Positions 11,543 to 23,642 of a stretch of DNA of 64,000 bases are shown one piece after another (the stretch's first letter is position 1; the number at the start of each line of letters is the position of its first letter). The notes beneath the pieces were generated by a model. That model was not told the origin of the DNA. It did not search any database and saw only the letters and a program-made list of their open reading frames with translations. The position numbers and the translations under genes were made by a program. The stretch comes from Camellia lanceoleosa (lineage: Eukaryota > Streptophyta > Magnoliopsida > Ericales > Theaceae), in contig CM045762.1 of NCBI GenBank assembly GCA_025200525.1, positions 2,666,001-2,730,000 of the forward strand, given 5' to 3'.

Positions 11543-12004
11543 GGTTTCACTATTCAAACAAGCGGCATCATACATCCTAGAAATAGGAGAGCATCCTATC
11601 TTAATTTTGGAAGGTACTATAGTTCATTATATGCACAAGGTTAGCTCTACTCTAGGGGTTGAAGTCAAGGTGACGTTACCAAAGAGTCCTTTGGGCCATA
11701 ACCAATAAAGATCCCAAGAAATCAGAATAGTCAAATAGTCTCTCTTTGGAGTCTGAGAACCTTAGATAGCAGAGCTACCTTTTTGACAGATCTCAAAAGG
11801 TTACAACACAAAGCTTCTAAAGTATCGTAAAGATAGGTGTAGTGTCACAAAAAGCACGTTTGTGCTCTCACCAGTATCTGGGCAACACAGGGACTTGAAG
11901 TGCACCAATTCATGCAATGCAATGAACATATAATTGAAAATAAAAGTCATATCATGGAGTTCGAGTTAACGTTTCATAAAATCCCCAGTGGAGTTGCCAG
12001 AAAC
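11543..12004. other. Spacer between copies C and D, no gene seen
   Basis: About 460 bp of moderately AT-rich sequence with no convincing reading frame. It may be a remnant of an internal region of the LTR family, because it lies between two LTR ends, but I see no primer-binding site or polypurine tract. CCCCAGTGGAGTTGCCAG at 11983-12000 abuts the start of copy D. Confidence 0.5.
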
Positions 12005-13479
12005 TATAACATACCCGAGCGGTACCCGTGTGCGTTAAACAGTTCGAACCCTCGATCTCTTTGATCTAGTCTCACTAGTGCAATGTGAAATATAGATGAG
12101 AGTCCAGATTTGAAAACTTTTAGAAAATCCATTTTATTGCAAAATCTTTTGCCAAAAATGGACTACGTCATCAGAGCTCAGAGTCGCCACCTAATATTTT
12201 TGAAAAATTAAGAAACTCGTGACTCGTGCCAAGGCCACTGTTCATTATAACCAAAGTTGTCTTGGTTTGGAACCTTAGGTATGAGAGGGGAAGGTCATTA
12301 ATTGAGCACCGCCGCTCACCCGATCAAAAGATCAGCCTTTACTAAACCATGATATGAATTTTATTTACTTTATATGTTCATATTCCAATTATTTAATAAG
12401 TCCTAAAAATTACTATGTGAACCATACAAGTATAGACTATATTATTTATTTTGGAATAATTTGACTTTATCTAGTTTTGAAAGAGTTTTGGAGATATACA
12501 ACTCAAATAAATTGAGTTTGCAAATATGAAAATCAACACTATTTCAAATTAAGCTACACAACCTCCATCCACTGGCATTCATATAGTTATATCAAGTAAG
12601 CAAGTAACTACATGGTAGGATACTTAGACATAATAAGAAAAATACACACAAACAAGGATGCTAAAGTATAAAAACTTACATATTTATCGACGTCCCTCGA
12701 ACAGTTACAAAACAAAGTTAGTAAAATATGCATGCTCTTATATATAAAATCCTAATGCAATTCACTCATAAGATGCAACTAAAGATTCGGCTTTTAAGAT
12801 ATGACATGTAAATCATCTCAAGAACATGAGGTAGCGCTTATAATCATATAGGAATTGATTAAATTCACAAATGCAAAATTAGCCGAATCAAGATGTATGA
12901 AACATGGATGCAAAGCATGGATATAATGAAAGACAAAATATGATGCATATTTACAGATAAAGAAAACAAGTAAAAGAATGGGATAGAAAGAAGCGGGGCG
13001 AGGAATAATTATAACACTTGAAAAAATAATTACAAACTAAATTAGAAAAGGATGAGGAGAATATTACAACAAAATAAAAATTTCACAATACATTCAAAAT
13101 AAAATAAACAAAAAAAAAAAGTTTTGCATGCCTTAAAAACCACCAGAAGTTGGTTAAGATTGGAAGACAACGTCATCTTGTCCAAAAGAAGCTAACCGGC
13201 TAGCCAATTAGGCCTAGCAAAACTTGTCTTATTGCAAAACCAAGAAAAGAAACAAACAAGAAATATGCAGATGGCTCAACTAACCACTACCTGTTAGATT
13301 AAAAATAAGAAAACAAATATAAAATAAAAAAAAGTGCAAACTTACAACAAAACTAATATGAACCTAAAACAAGAATACAAATATAAGATAGAATATGCAA
13401 GATTACAACAAAACTAATATGAGACTAATATAAGAAAAATATAAGTTAGGAGATGCAAGATTACAACATAATTACTATG

Positions 13480-16400
13480 TGTGGACTCGCCTTTTTTCGC
13501 ACCCCCTTTCAGAAGACTTGAAATGGAGGCCCCACAGTTCGGACTCCCGCAGTTCTGAATCTAGTCACACAAGTGCAATGGGAAACTGATAATCACCAAA
13601 GAGTCCAAATCTGGCAAATCTTTTTGGAAAATTAATTTTGAATCAAAAGTGCCAAAATTGGACTGTTTTGCCAGATACAGAGTCGCCACCTAAGTATTTT
13701 ATTTTAGAAAAATTTAGGAAACCCATGACTCGTGCCAAAGGCCACGTGTCCGTCATCACCAAAGTTGACTCGGCTCGGAAACTTAGGTACGAGAGGCGAA
13801 GGTCATGAATTGAGCATCCCCGCTCGCCTGATCAAAGATCGGCCTCTACTAATCATGATATGTTTTTTTTATAAACATTATGTGCTCTTGTTCCGATTAT
13901 TAGCTACCATTACTATGTGATGCGCACAAGCAAGTATAGACAAGTTTGCTCAATTTGGAACAATTCAACTCATATTTGTTTGCAAAAATGGTTTGAATTT
14001 CCACCTCAAGTAAGCTTAAAGATTACAGATTTGCATCAAACATAGTGGGCTTAAAACATGATTTGTCATGCAGTTTAGCATTTAAGCACATAGCCTCATG
14101 GCAAGCATGCGAAACATGGCAACATTCACACTCATGCAAGTATGCTAAAGCATAAAAACTCACCGAGTACTCCAAACCAAAACAGAAACTAGTTAGAAAG
14201 ATGCATGATCCTAACTATACAAGATGCCTAATGTAGCACATGCAATATGAAATTAACAGGCTCGGCTACTAATATGGCATATGGATTGATTTGAATAACA
14301 TGCGATTAAACACGTATTCAAAGAAGTATTGAAATGACAATGCCGTTGGAATGATGTGCCGAGTCTCGGTGCATGCAATACAAATGAATGGATGCAAGTA
14401 TACGATATGCTAATTTGAAATATGATGCTCCTAATCTAACCATCAAAAGCGATCAAATAAAAGGGAGAAAGACGTGGGGTTGGAAGACATACACACACGC
14501 ACGCACACTTATTACAACATTACGCCCTCGTGGAGGAGGGTCCGAATGAATAAGAGCTAACTAGCTAGCTAAACTAAGCTAATTAAGCTAATTAGACTAA
14601 TTATTACAAATCAAATGAATAACTAGTTAAGCTAATTACTAATTATTACAACACTTTAACTAATTAGCAAACTAATTAATTAATTTACAACACAAAATGC
14701 ACACGAACTAAGCATGTAAGACATTAAACTATGCTGCCACTGCTCTGCCTCGGGAAGTAGAAGATGCATATGCTTGGTTTTGGTTTGAAAAAACCTCTGT
14801 TTTGCTCTCGAAACGCTCTGTTTGCAGGGTTGAGCATTTCTAAAATCTTCTTGCTCTATCTTACCAAATCTTTTCTGAGATTTACATCAGTGGCCTGCCG
14901 GCCATTGAGGGATGCTGCAGGCCATCTGCCGGCCAGTGAGGTGTCCTACCGACCAGAAAGGATGCACTGCTGGCCATGGATGGTGCACTGTCAGCCACTG
15001 ATGCATTGGATCACCATGCGGCAACAGAGCACAAACAGAGCAAAAAGGGAATTTTTCCAAGGATTTGTTGTACTGTGTCCCTCCTTATCATCTCAATATC
15101 TCAAAGGAGTGACACATTTGGATCCAAAAACCACCAATCAAGTAAGTTCATTGCATGATAGCCAAAGATCCAAGTTGTACAATTTCGATAAATGCACAAA
15201 TATGACCAACAAGACCACCACCCTATCATGCATGATTAAAGGCAATGGAGACCTACGAAAGTGACACATTTCATCACTTTTGAGTATGAAATGTCTCATT
15301 TTCCTTGTGTTCAAATTAACTTCCGATTTGAACATATGCAATGCAACACAAAGACATGTTTATTTTGTCACTTTTACTTGTCAATTTTGTTTACACATTT
15401 TAATTACCAAATCATTCTTTAATCAATCTGTCCATTGGTGAGTATCCTCTAAGGTAAAGGAAGTGTCAACCAAGGGATAATATAAGGTAAAAGAAAGATC
15501 ATGCCTTTGATAATGAACCCTCAAAGAGGATTAAACCATTGAGCATGACCTCAATCTCAAGCTTAAAGGATCCCAAGTTTGAAACAACCCTCAAAAGCAA
15601 ATGAAAGAGTGAAGCAAAGAAGGAGGTTGCAAAGATTTAGGTGCTGAAATTGAGTGATAAAAGCACTAAAAACATGTAGCCAAGTCACACCAATGATGTT
15701 TAAAGCCTTAAAACAACAAGCTAGTGCAAGGATTTACACTACAACTACACAAAACAAAGTTCAAATAGAACCAAGCCAAAGCAGAGCTAAAGTAGGCTAT
15801 TTAGGACTCTAAAATATGCTGGACTTAAGCTAAGTTAAACTAGAAAAACATGCTAATATGTAAGGCTAACTAATCATGCAAACAAGACACAAGGAGGGGA
15901 GACTAACCCCTTCAATTTTGGACTTCAAAATGAGATTTTTGCCACTGAAAAACCTCTGAAATTCAGTGGTTAAAAGGCCCAAAAAAGTTGATTTTAAAGT
16001 GATGGATAAAGGCACAAAAGCTTTATAAACTAAGAAACAAGAAGGGTGAACCACCCCCTAACTAAAAAGGGCTCAAATCACCATTTTTAAGCCACAAAAA
16101 ACAGAGCTTTTTATAGTTCAAAACCAGCCCCAAAAACAATTGAAAAATATAGAAAAACAAGTATTGAAAATAAGATAATAAGACTAGTATTCTACCTCTT
16201 AAAGAAAAGAACACTTTAGGTACAAGTTCAAGCCAAAACCACCTTCAAGAACTCCAGGAAGGCCCCAAGGAACCTCAACTCAAATGTGAGAGGATTTAGT
16301 TCAAGAGAAGTAGGCGAAAGTGTAGAGAAACTAGGCAAACACACACAATTTTGCAAGAAAGAGAGAGAAATCTAGAGAGAGGAAATTTTTATGTCTCAAA

Positions 16401-16842
16401 ATTTTCTAACCTCTACATATAAGAGAGAGGGGTCCTATATATAGAAAACACAAATTTCCCTTACAAACATCTAGCCACACACGTGTAGAAAGATGCATGA
16501 ATGTGTGCAAACAGCTGATACAAAATATTACAAAATATCTGCAGCAAATAATGGTGGCTGGCAAGGCTTCATTGATGGCAGGCAATGCACATCAATGGCT
16601 GGCAAAGAAGAAGTGATGGCCGGCAGCCTCCAAGGATGGCTGGCAGGCCATCAGAAACTTTAGGATGAAAAAACCCAGGCATGGTCCAAAGATGAGACAA
16701 AATGGATGCAAGGTTTGAAATGCTCAAAGTTGTGGCATTCTGCTAGAGACTTGGAGCGTTCGGCAATCAAAAAGACTCATCATCGGATGTACCTGGAAGA
16801 GCATCCAAGTCTTAAAGGACCGTCAAAAATGGGGTGTCTACA
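13480..16842 (-). mobile_element. Long-LTR family copy E, complete, nested in D, 5-bp duplication CTATG
   Basis: The ends are TGTGGACTCGCC on the left and GGGGTGTCTACA on the right. CTATG flanks both sides (13475-13479 and 16843-16847), a direct sign of integrase-type insertion. At 3363 bp this is the shortest complete copy. It contains the conserved block at 13680-13850, a CTAATTAA-rich tract (14560-14690), a CTGCCGGCCA cluster (14890-15000), a second cluster GGCTGGCA (16555-16650) and a promoter (16436-16485). It has no flanking internal coding region, so it looks like a solo LTR. The frame at 14764-15264 is within the cluster and is not convincing. Confidence 0.85.
16436..16485 (-). promoter_or_regulatory. 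LTR promoter of copy E (TATA and CACGTG)
   Basis: Minus-strand TATATATAGGACC-like TATA at 16436-16445, with CACGTG at 16480-16485 upstream. The flanking palindrome is degraded (CACACACGTGTAG) and there is no clear hairpin between the two, unlike copies B, F and H. Confidence 0.5.
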
Positions 16843-17730
16843 CTATGAGACTAAAACAAGAAAACATGCAAGATTACAACAAAACTAACATGAACCTAAA
16901 ATAAGAACGCAAATATAAGGTAGAACATACAAGATTACAACAAAACTAATATGAAATTAAAGCAAGTGAATAAAAATAAATAAATAATTATGAGCCAACA
17001 AATCACTTAGATTAAAACAACACACTATGAAATATAAAGTATGAAAATAAATATGAGATAAACAAACCACTTGGATTATAACAAAACACTATGAGGTAGA
17101 ACATGCAAGATTACAACAAAACTAATATGAACCTAAAACAAGAAAGCAAATATGAGGTAAAACATGCAAGATTACAATAAAACTAATATGAAATTAAAGC
17201 AAGCGAATAAAAATAAATAAATAATTATGAGCTAAGCAAACCACTTGGATTACAACAACACACTATGAAATATAAAGTAAGAAAATAAATATGAGATAAA
17301 CAAATCACTTAGATTATAACAAAACACTATGAAATAAGAAGTAAGAAAATAAATATGAGATAGAAAATATATATATAAAAATAAAAGACTAGAAATTCAC
17401 CTTCCAAAGAAAGATTGAACTTCTTGATTTCCAAACTTCCTCTTGATCACCCTCAAGTTTAAGAAGTGTATTCTCAATTCTCAATTTGAAAGCTTGGAAT
17501 CCTTGCTAAAATGATGACTTTGAGGTGTATGCGGGGAAAAATTATTATCTCTCTTGTTTTTGCTCACTTTTACCAACACCCACTCTTCCCCTTGATCAAA
17601 GCTACTGAAATTCAAGTATTTCAAAAAAAAAATTAAAGAGTTTTAGGTGTAGAAAAGATAGAATTTCAGTTTGTATGGAAGGTATGGGGTTTATATGAAA
17701 GATAGAAATATTTTTAGCTCAAAAACTCAG

Positions 17731-18202
17731 GCTGTGTTTGGAAGGGTTTTGAAACTTTGGTTCCACCCTTTAGTTTGCATATGACGTTTGTTTGCAGCTT
17801 TCAAAAATTAATTCCACGCTCACTTTTGAAAACTCGGTCGAAGGCGAGAAAATTTGGGCTAACCGGTCGTCCTACTGGAAGACCGGAACAGTGCAATTTT
17901 TTTTTTTTTTTGCAATTAACAAATGTTATTTTTTATATATTCAACAAAAAATATTTCCCGAATTCTTTAAAAAAATTTATGAGTTTTAATAGAATTTTGA
18001 GTTGTGTGTTTGATCATGAGTTGTAAGTTTTTGTATCAAATATCATATGTCACATAAAAAATTCTCCACTCAATTCAAAACACTTTTCAAAACTCATTCA
18101 CCAAACAAATTTTCCACACTCAAATCATAATTCCAAAACTCACAAACTCAAAATAAAACTCCTGTTCTCAAATCATATTTAGAAAGCTCTACCAAATGCT
18201 AC
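17731..18202. mobile_element. Putative MITE (472 bp) with CTCAG duplications
   Basis: The left end is GCTGTGTTTGGAAGG; the right end reverse-complements to GTAGCATTTGGTAGAG. CTCAG is present at 17726-17730 and 18203-18207. The interior is AT-rich with a T run near 17900 and no gene. The TGTTTGG-type end is common in plant non-autonomous DNA transposons, but the inverted repeat is imperfect, so the superfamily is uncertain. Confidence 0.5.
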
Positions 18203-18579
18203 CTCAGTTTTTCTCTCATTTTTTCACTCTTTTCTCACTCTTTTTTCTTCAATTTCGTGGTCTTCTTCTCTCTTACAAATTGATCATTCTATATAGGCAA
18301 TGAGGGATAATTAAGGTCAAAAGGAAAGTGGAAGACAAGAATGTGATAGGATGAGTGAATTTTCCAAGTGGTTGCATGGGATACTCTTTTATGGATGCAA
18401 ACAAAACCTCTTTTTAACAATGGTGGATGATTAGGTATGTATTTGGCAATAAATGTGTTGGCCAATGGAGTAGAGGAGTGTCCCACACACAAGAAAAAAA
18501 TGCAAAAATAAACCTTCTTTGCCTGTTGGTTTGAAATGATTAAATATTATTTGAGGGGAAATATAACACAAGGCAAAGC

Positions 18580-18652
18580 TTTGGCAGAATGGCTAAGGTG
18601 TTAGGTATTGAGTGGTTAGGTTGGGGGTTCAAACCTCCTTCCAAGAATTCCT
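18580..18652 (+). ncRNA. tRNA-like segment (possible SINE head or tRNA relic)
   Basis: TGGCAGAATGG resembles an internal A box and GGTTCAAACCT a B box, about 40 bp apart. A weak acceptor-like pairing CTTTGG/CCAAG brackets them. A full cloverleaf with a clear anticodon arm cannot be drawn confidently. A T-rich stretch follows at about 18660. It fits a plant tRNA-derived SINE or a degraded tRNA gene. Confidence 0.35.
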
Positions 18653-19151
18653 TAAATTCATTTTTTTGGGTAAAGACATGTCAACGCCACGTCATTAGCA
18701 AGGACCAATCCAGTCATGCCACGTCAGCAAGACCGCCACGTCAACGTCCCAGTCAGCATTGACAGAATATTCTACATATAGATGGAACATTACCTGACTT
18801 AACAAAATATTCCCTCACATAACATAATATTCCCTGAGTTTTGAAAATTACAATTTGGCCCAAAAGTTTCAAATAATTGTGTTGCAACCCAGATTTCGGG
18901 AGAATTTTTCAGTAAGGCCCCCGAAAGTGTAGCAAAGGTTGATCCTAGCTAAACGAATCATTCTGAAAGCAACCGTGAGGTCAGAATATTCCCTCAAAAA
19001 GGTAATTTGTGGCTGTTTAGGGTTGGAAACAGGGCTCAAATTCTAATATTTCTTATTGAGGATTCTATGAGATACACCTTCTTGTTTTCATCATCGGGTG
19101 ATCAAAAAGAAGTGCCTAAGTATTAGGGCCGGTCAAAATGGGGTGTCTACA

Positions 19152-20552
19152 ATAAATACCAAGTAAACTTTGTATTACTTCAAACTCTGTATCAGAGTTT
19201 TATATATGAAGTTTATGATATTAATTTCTGTAAATTTTTGACATCTTTTTGTGTTTTGTGATTGTTGTTCGAGTTTCTATATATGAGTTTTCCTATAATT
19301 TTTGACCTGATTGATTCGATGAATAAATTTTTTTTTTAATTTTCCATTCATTGACTGATTGATTTGTAAAAACTAAAGGGGCTTCATGATTTTTTGATTC
19401 CTGTGATGATGTTTTGACCTATTAGTTAGTCTTTTTTGCATGTTTCAAATTTGCTTTCAATTGTATATTTGAACTGGGAATTTAGGAATTTTGTAAATGA
19501 GTACCAATGTGATATCAGATTCCTTCAAATTTACCTATGGTGTTGGTCATTGATTTAGAAACTTTGTAGGTTTGATTGATTGCATGGAGGCAGTTATAGA
19601 TGCAGTTGCTACAAATTATGGGTTAAACAGACAGTATAGAAAGCTAAAATGAACTGCATGTTTTTGTTTTTGGTGATTGGCATTTTTCTAAACATTTCGT
19701 TTAGTGAATTTTAGTGATGTTTGACAAATTTATTTTTGTCACTAAAAGCATTTAGAAACCAAAATAATGGTTTTAGGGGCCAAAATAATTGATCGCGAAC
19801 AATCTTATATGTTTTAGTGTTTGAGTGCCCTAATACTCAATTTGGATTGAGTGACTTGCAAAGAAAATAAAATGAATTGATTTCTCTTGGTCCTAAAAAC
19901 TTGATTGGGTTATTAAATATGAGATATGAGGGAAGATAGAGACAAATCACCATATATTTTTGCTGGGATTTGACTCTCTTCAGTTGGTTATTCCAACTAG
20001 ATGATCCAGTCCGGCCCATTTATGGTTCGTCTCGATGATTCAAATTGTTCAATGTGTAGATCTTGTTGAGTAATTTATTCCTGTAAAAATCATGTTGATT
20101 AGATATCAATAGCTACTTGGTTGGATTATGTTTGTGTCAACAATTTATTTTTAAAAGCATACTTACTGTTAACACAAATTTGATTTGATTAAGTAATTAT
20201 CGATATCCAATCAACGCGATTTTTTGCAAAAATAAAGTACTCGAGAAGCACTACACATTGGAAGGTAGGATCATCGATGTAGGCTCTATGGTGGGCCCAT
20301 GAAAACCCAACAACACGCTTCAATCTGATTTCGGACTGGATAGAAGTTTGAGCCTTTTTTTTTTTTTTTCTCTTACCTTTCTCTCCAACTTATGCAAACA
20401 AAAGGCAAAGAAAACACCATATTTAATTTTTTTTTATTTTCTTTCTTAACTTAACAAATCATTTCTTAGCTCTAGCGCTTATTTATAGTGCAATCTGTAG
20501 TTCTTTTTATGTGAGATTGCCACGTCAAAAGTGAATCAAATGAAATTTGAGA
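19152..20552. other. AT-rich intergenic stretch, no gene seen
   Basis: About 1.4 kb of AT-rich sequence with no long or recognisable reading frame. It contains several short homopolymer runs (for example T runs at 19330 and 20357). It separates copy D from the 5' LTR of Copia-1. Confidence 0.6.
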
Positions 20553-20694
20553 TGTTAGAATAATATAATATATGATTATGTGGGCTATTATTTTGTAATT
20601 ATTCTATGCCTTAGGGCTCCCTTGTAATTATTGATCTTCATTAATAGAAATAGGGGATGATATCCTAATCATTTCCTAATCTTGGTATTCTCCA
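20553..20694 (+). repeat. Copia-1 5' LTR (about 142 bp)
   Basis: Starts TGTTAGAATAATATAATATA and probably ends in ...TATTCTCCA, 9 bp before the primer-binding site. Short LTRs beginning TGTTAG are usual for small plant Copia elements. The end is inferred from the CA rule because no second LTR is available for comparison. Confidence 0.65.
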
Positions 20695-20703
20695 AATTGA
20701 TTA

Positions 20704-20716
20704 TGGTATCAGAGCC
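20704..20716 (+). other. Copia-1 primer-binding site (initiator tRNA-Met type)
   Basis: TGGTATCAGAGCC, the standard plant Copia sequence complementary to the 3' end of initiator tRNA-Met, used to prime minus-strand DNA synthesis. Confidence 0.9.
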
Positions 20717-21315
20717 ACAAACCTAACCCTACCCACCATACAGCTGCCCGACAGCCACCTCTCTCCATCCCTCAGCCACCACCACATTACCTATCCAATT
20801 TTGACAATGTTCCCTTGTTTTCCCAATCTATTCGGCTGCTGCCGAAGGGTCTCTTAGTCGCATAGCTCACTACTGTGTTGTTGCTCGTTCCTGTCGCCTA
20901 CCAGAGGCAGCCTTAGTCTCGGTGGTCTCCTCCGCCAGGCCCCCTGGCCTCGTCGCTTGTCCCTATTAGCTGCCTTAGCCTCGTCGAGCCATTCGACAGC
21001 CCTAGTCGACGACCTAGCCCACAGCTGCACCAGTCCATCTTCTTCATTCCTTTGTCGTTTTGCTGTTGTCATTTTAAAGTTTGCTCTTGGTGTATAGTTT
21101 TTCCTTCCTTTGTCGTTTTGCTACTGGTGTGTAGTTATTCCATCCTTTGTCGTTTTGCTGATGTAGTAGTACCAGGTTATCAAACAAACAAACTTTAAAA
21201 TAAAATAAAAAACTATGAGCTCTTAAACCTTTATCCTTGTGTTTTTCTTTCTCCCACCATCTTCCGGGTTTGTGATTGGCGCTAGTTTTGTTGAGGATAC
21301 GGTCGTATAGTTTCC

Positions 21316-22463
21316 ATGGAAGTTTTCCCCAGTATGTCCACTACTTCTCAGACACCTAGGAGTGAGAGTTCCATTCTACCTATTACTATGACTGATAACC
21401 CCAACCCTAGTCTTAAAATCACCACCTCTCTATTTAATGGTCATAACTATTTAGCATGGTCGCAAAGTTTGACTATTTTTTTGCAAAGCAAAGGGAGGAT
21501 GAGATATGTTGATGGCAGGATACAGGCATATAGTGTCATTGACTCAGGTTATGACCAATGGGAGATTACCAACTCTTTGATTATGGGTTGGCTTATTCAT
21601 TCGATGGTACCAGACATTGGCGATGGCTACTTGTCTATAGAGCGCCTAGGATATTTGGGATCTTGTGGTGCTACCTATTCATAGGAATTTCTCGAACATT
21701 TGAGTTCGTCGCTTTATTGAGAGCTACTGTTGAGAACAAGCGGTTCTTGATGCTTCACCTTCCTCTGTGGCTAAAACACCTTGATCACCTACAAGACTAT
21801 AAGCCTGTTTGCACTGCTGATTCAGTCAGGTATAGGAAGTTCATTGCATAGGAAAGGGTCTTCAAGTTTCTGGCAGGGCTCAATGTGAAGTATGATCCGG
21901 TTCGGAGTTGGGTTCTAAGTATGGACAGTCTTCCTTCACTTCATGAGGCATTTGCCTATGTAGAGAAGGAGGAGAGTCGCTAGTTTGTTATGATGTCCTC
22001 TGTCTCTACTGACCGCTCCGCATTATTGTCTACTCCTAGAGATGGCCTTAGCCTAACTCTCATCCCTCCGTCTGCCGCCAGGGACTCTGTATTCTGTGAT
22101 TATTGTAAAAAACCACGGCATACTTGTGAGACATGTTGGAAGCTTCATGGGACTCCATCGGGGAGTCGAGGTGATCGGTATGGTGTTAGAGGAGGTCGGT
22201 CAGGCCAGTCTAAAGGACGGGGTTCTCATTCCCGGGCTTATCAGTCTAGTACCATTGATACACTTGATTCTACTTCCACTTCTATTGGCCAGCCTTTTGA
22301 TGGTCTCTCTAGCATGACTACTCTTGAGCTTGAGGATGTTCTGCGTCACTTGCTGGACTGCTGGTCTTCTACTACTCTCATTATATCTTTCTCGTCATTT
22401 GCCCACTTAGGTAACTTAGCCTCTTCTCCTTGTGTTTTCTTGTCTCATAGGTCTTTACTTTGA
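21316..22463 (+). pseudogene. Copia-1 gag remnant
   Basis: The first open segment (21316-21684) contains the gag-type motif LFNGHNYLAWSQSLTIFLQ, typical of the capsid domain of plant Copia gag (the UBN2/DUF4219-type region). The frame is then broken: it continues through WVLSMDSLPSLHEAFAYV (21900-21980) and ends with a CCHC-type zinc knuckle, CDYCKKPRHTCETC (about 22095-22136), which packages RNA in live elements. A glycine/arginine-rich segment follows. At least three stops or frame changes separate these pieces. Confidence 0.85.
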
Positions 22464-23480
22464 ATTATTGATTCTGGGGCCTCAGATCATATGTCTGGGT
22501 CCTTTGACCTCTTCTCTGCCTATAAGCCCTCTTCAGGTCAGGACAAAGTTAGGATTGTAGATGGTACTGTTTCTTCCATTTCTGGAAAAGGTCTAGTCCA
22601 TATCACTCATACTATCTCTTTATCTTTTGTTCTCCATGTTCCTAATTTTTCTGTTAATCTGTTATCCTTGAGTCGTATTACACAAGATTTGAATTGTAGT
22701 GTGACATTTTTTCCTGATCATTGTTTTTTTTAGAACCTTGTCACGAGGAGGACGATTGACAGTGGTAGTGCAGAAAATGGTCTGTACTTCCTGGATCAAC
22801 CGGACAAGCTTGCTCATTCTTCCACCACGAGTCATACTCCCCAAGATGATTTATGGCTGTGGCATCGACGTCTTGGGCATCCTTCTTTTTATTTACTAAA
22901 CATTTATTTCCATCTTGTTTTGCCACCAATAATGTGTCTGAGTTTCTTTGCGAATTTTGTCAACTTGGAAAACAACACAGAGTTTCTTTTGCTCCCAGTT
23001 TTAATAAAAGTTTAGTTCCTTTTTCATTAATACATTCTGATGTTTGGGGTCCATCTCGTGTTATGTCTGTGAAAGGTCATCGATGGTTTGTTACGTTTAT
23101 TGATGATTTTTCCCATACTACTTGGGTGTATCTCATGAAAGACAAGATGGAGGTTTTCTCTGTGTTCTGCAATTTCATAAGATGATTTGTACTCAGTTTG
23201 GGGCCACTGTCAAAATCTTACATTCTGATAATGGGGGGGAATACATAGATTCTAGGTTAGGGCAATATTTTTCTACTCATGGCATTATCCATCAGACCTT
23301 TTGCACCAATACCCCTCAATCTTCTTGACATGGCTCGGTGCATGTGTTTGTCTATGTGTGTGCCTCGATCCTACTAGGGTGACGCTATTCTCACCGCTGC
23401 TTATCTTATTAATCGTCTTCCTACCCAGGTTTTGCACAAACACCCTCCTCTTCAAGTCCTCCTAGGTTCCGAGTCCTTAT
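22464..23480 (+). pseudogene. Copia-1 protease, GAG-pre-integrase and integrase remnants
   Basis: The aspartic protease motif DSGASDHM lies at about 22470-22495. The GAG-pre-integrase motif LWLWHRRLGHPSF lies near 22850-22890. Integrase core fragments follow: HSDVWGPSRVMSVKG (D at about 23038) and FIDDFSHTTWVYL (23095-23135), then SDNGGEYIDSRLG (23225-23260), a partial DDE catalytic set. Stops at 23185 and 23328 and several frame shifts interrupt it. It sits between gag and reverse transcriptase, as expected for Copia. Confidence 0.85.
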
Positions 23481-23642
23481 TTTTTATTCCTCCAAAAAAT
23501 ATTTGGCTGCGTTTGTTTTGTCCACAATCACTCTTCTTCTTGTGGTAAGTTGGACCCTTGCTCCTTCAAATGTGTTTTCCTTAGGTACTCTCCTACTCAA
23601 AAAGGGTATAAGCGTTACCACCCTCCTTCTCATTAGTGGTTT

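Larger units (their letters stand above)
13270..17390. repeat. AT-rich tandem array (about 63 bp and related units) split by copy E
   Basis: Repeated GCAAGATTACAACAAAACTAATATGA followed by CCTAAAACAAGAAAGCAAATATGAGGTA-type sequence occurs at 13330-13479 and again at 16843-17170. It is interleaved with a second unit built on AAATATGAGATAAACAAACCACTTGGATTA (16990-17360). Copy E (13480-16842) sits inside the array. There is no coding potential. Confidence 0.8.
12005..19151 (-). mobile_element. Long-LTR family copy D (reverse, host of nested insertions)
   Basis: The right end is ...GGTCAAAATGGGGTGTCTACA at 19151. The left end is degenerate near TATAACATACCCGAG (12005). Conserved blocks at 12170-12350 (GACTCGTGCC, GAGAGGGGAAGGTCAT, CCGATCAAAAGATC) match the ends of the other copies in reverse. 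The interior holds a 60-70-bp tandem array interrupted by copy E, a MITE (17731-18202) and a tRNA-like segment (18580). A minus-strand TATA-like CCTATATAGAA is near 18290. The flanks do not form a matching target duplication, so the left boundary is uncertain. Confidence 0.6.

Noticed and set aside
11990..12060. Target duplication for copy D
   Set aside because: ATAAA follows the right end and also occurs at 11976, but the sequence after it does not start like an LTR; no convincing pair.
14764..15264. 166-residue open frame in copy E
   Set aside because: Falls in the non-coding LTR cluster; copies B, F and H do not keep it open.
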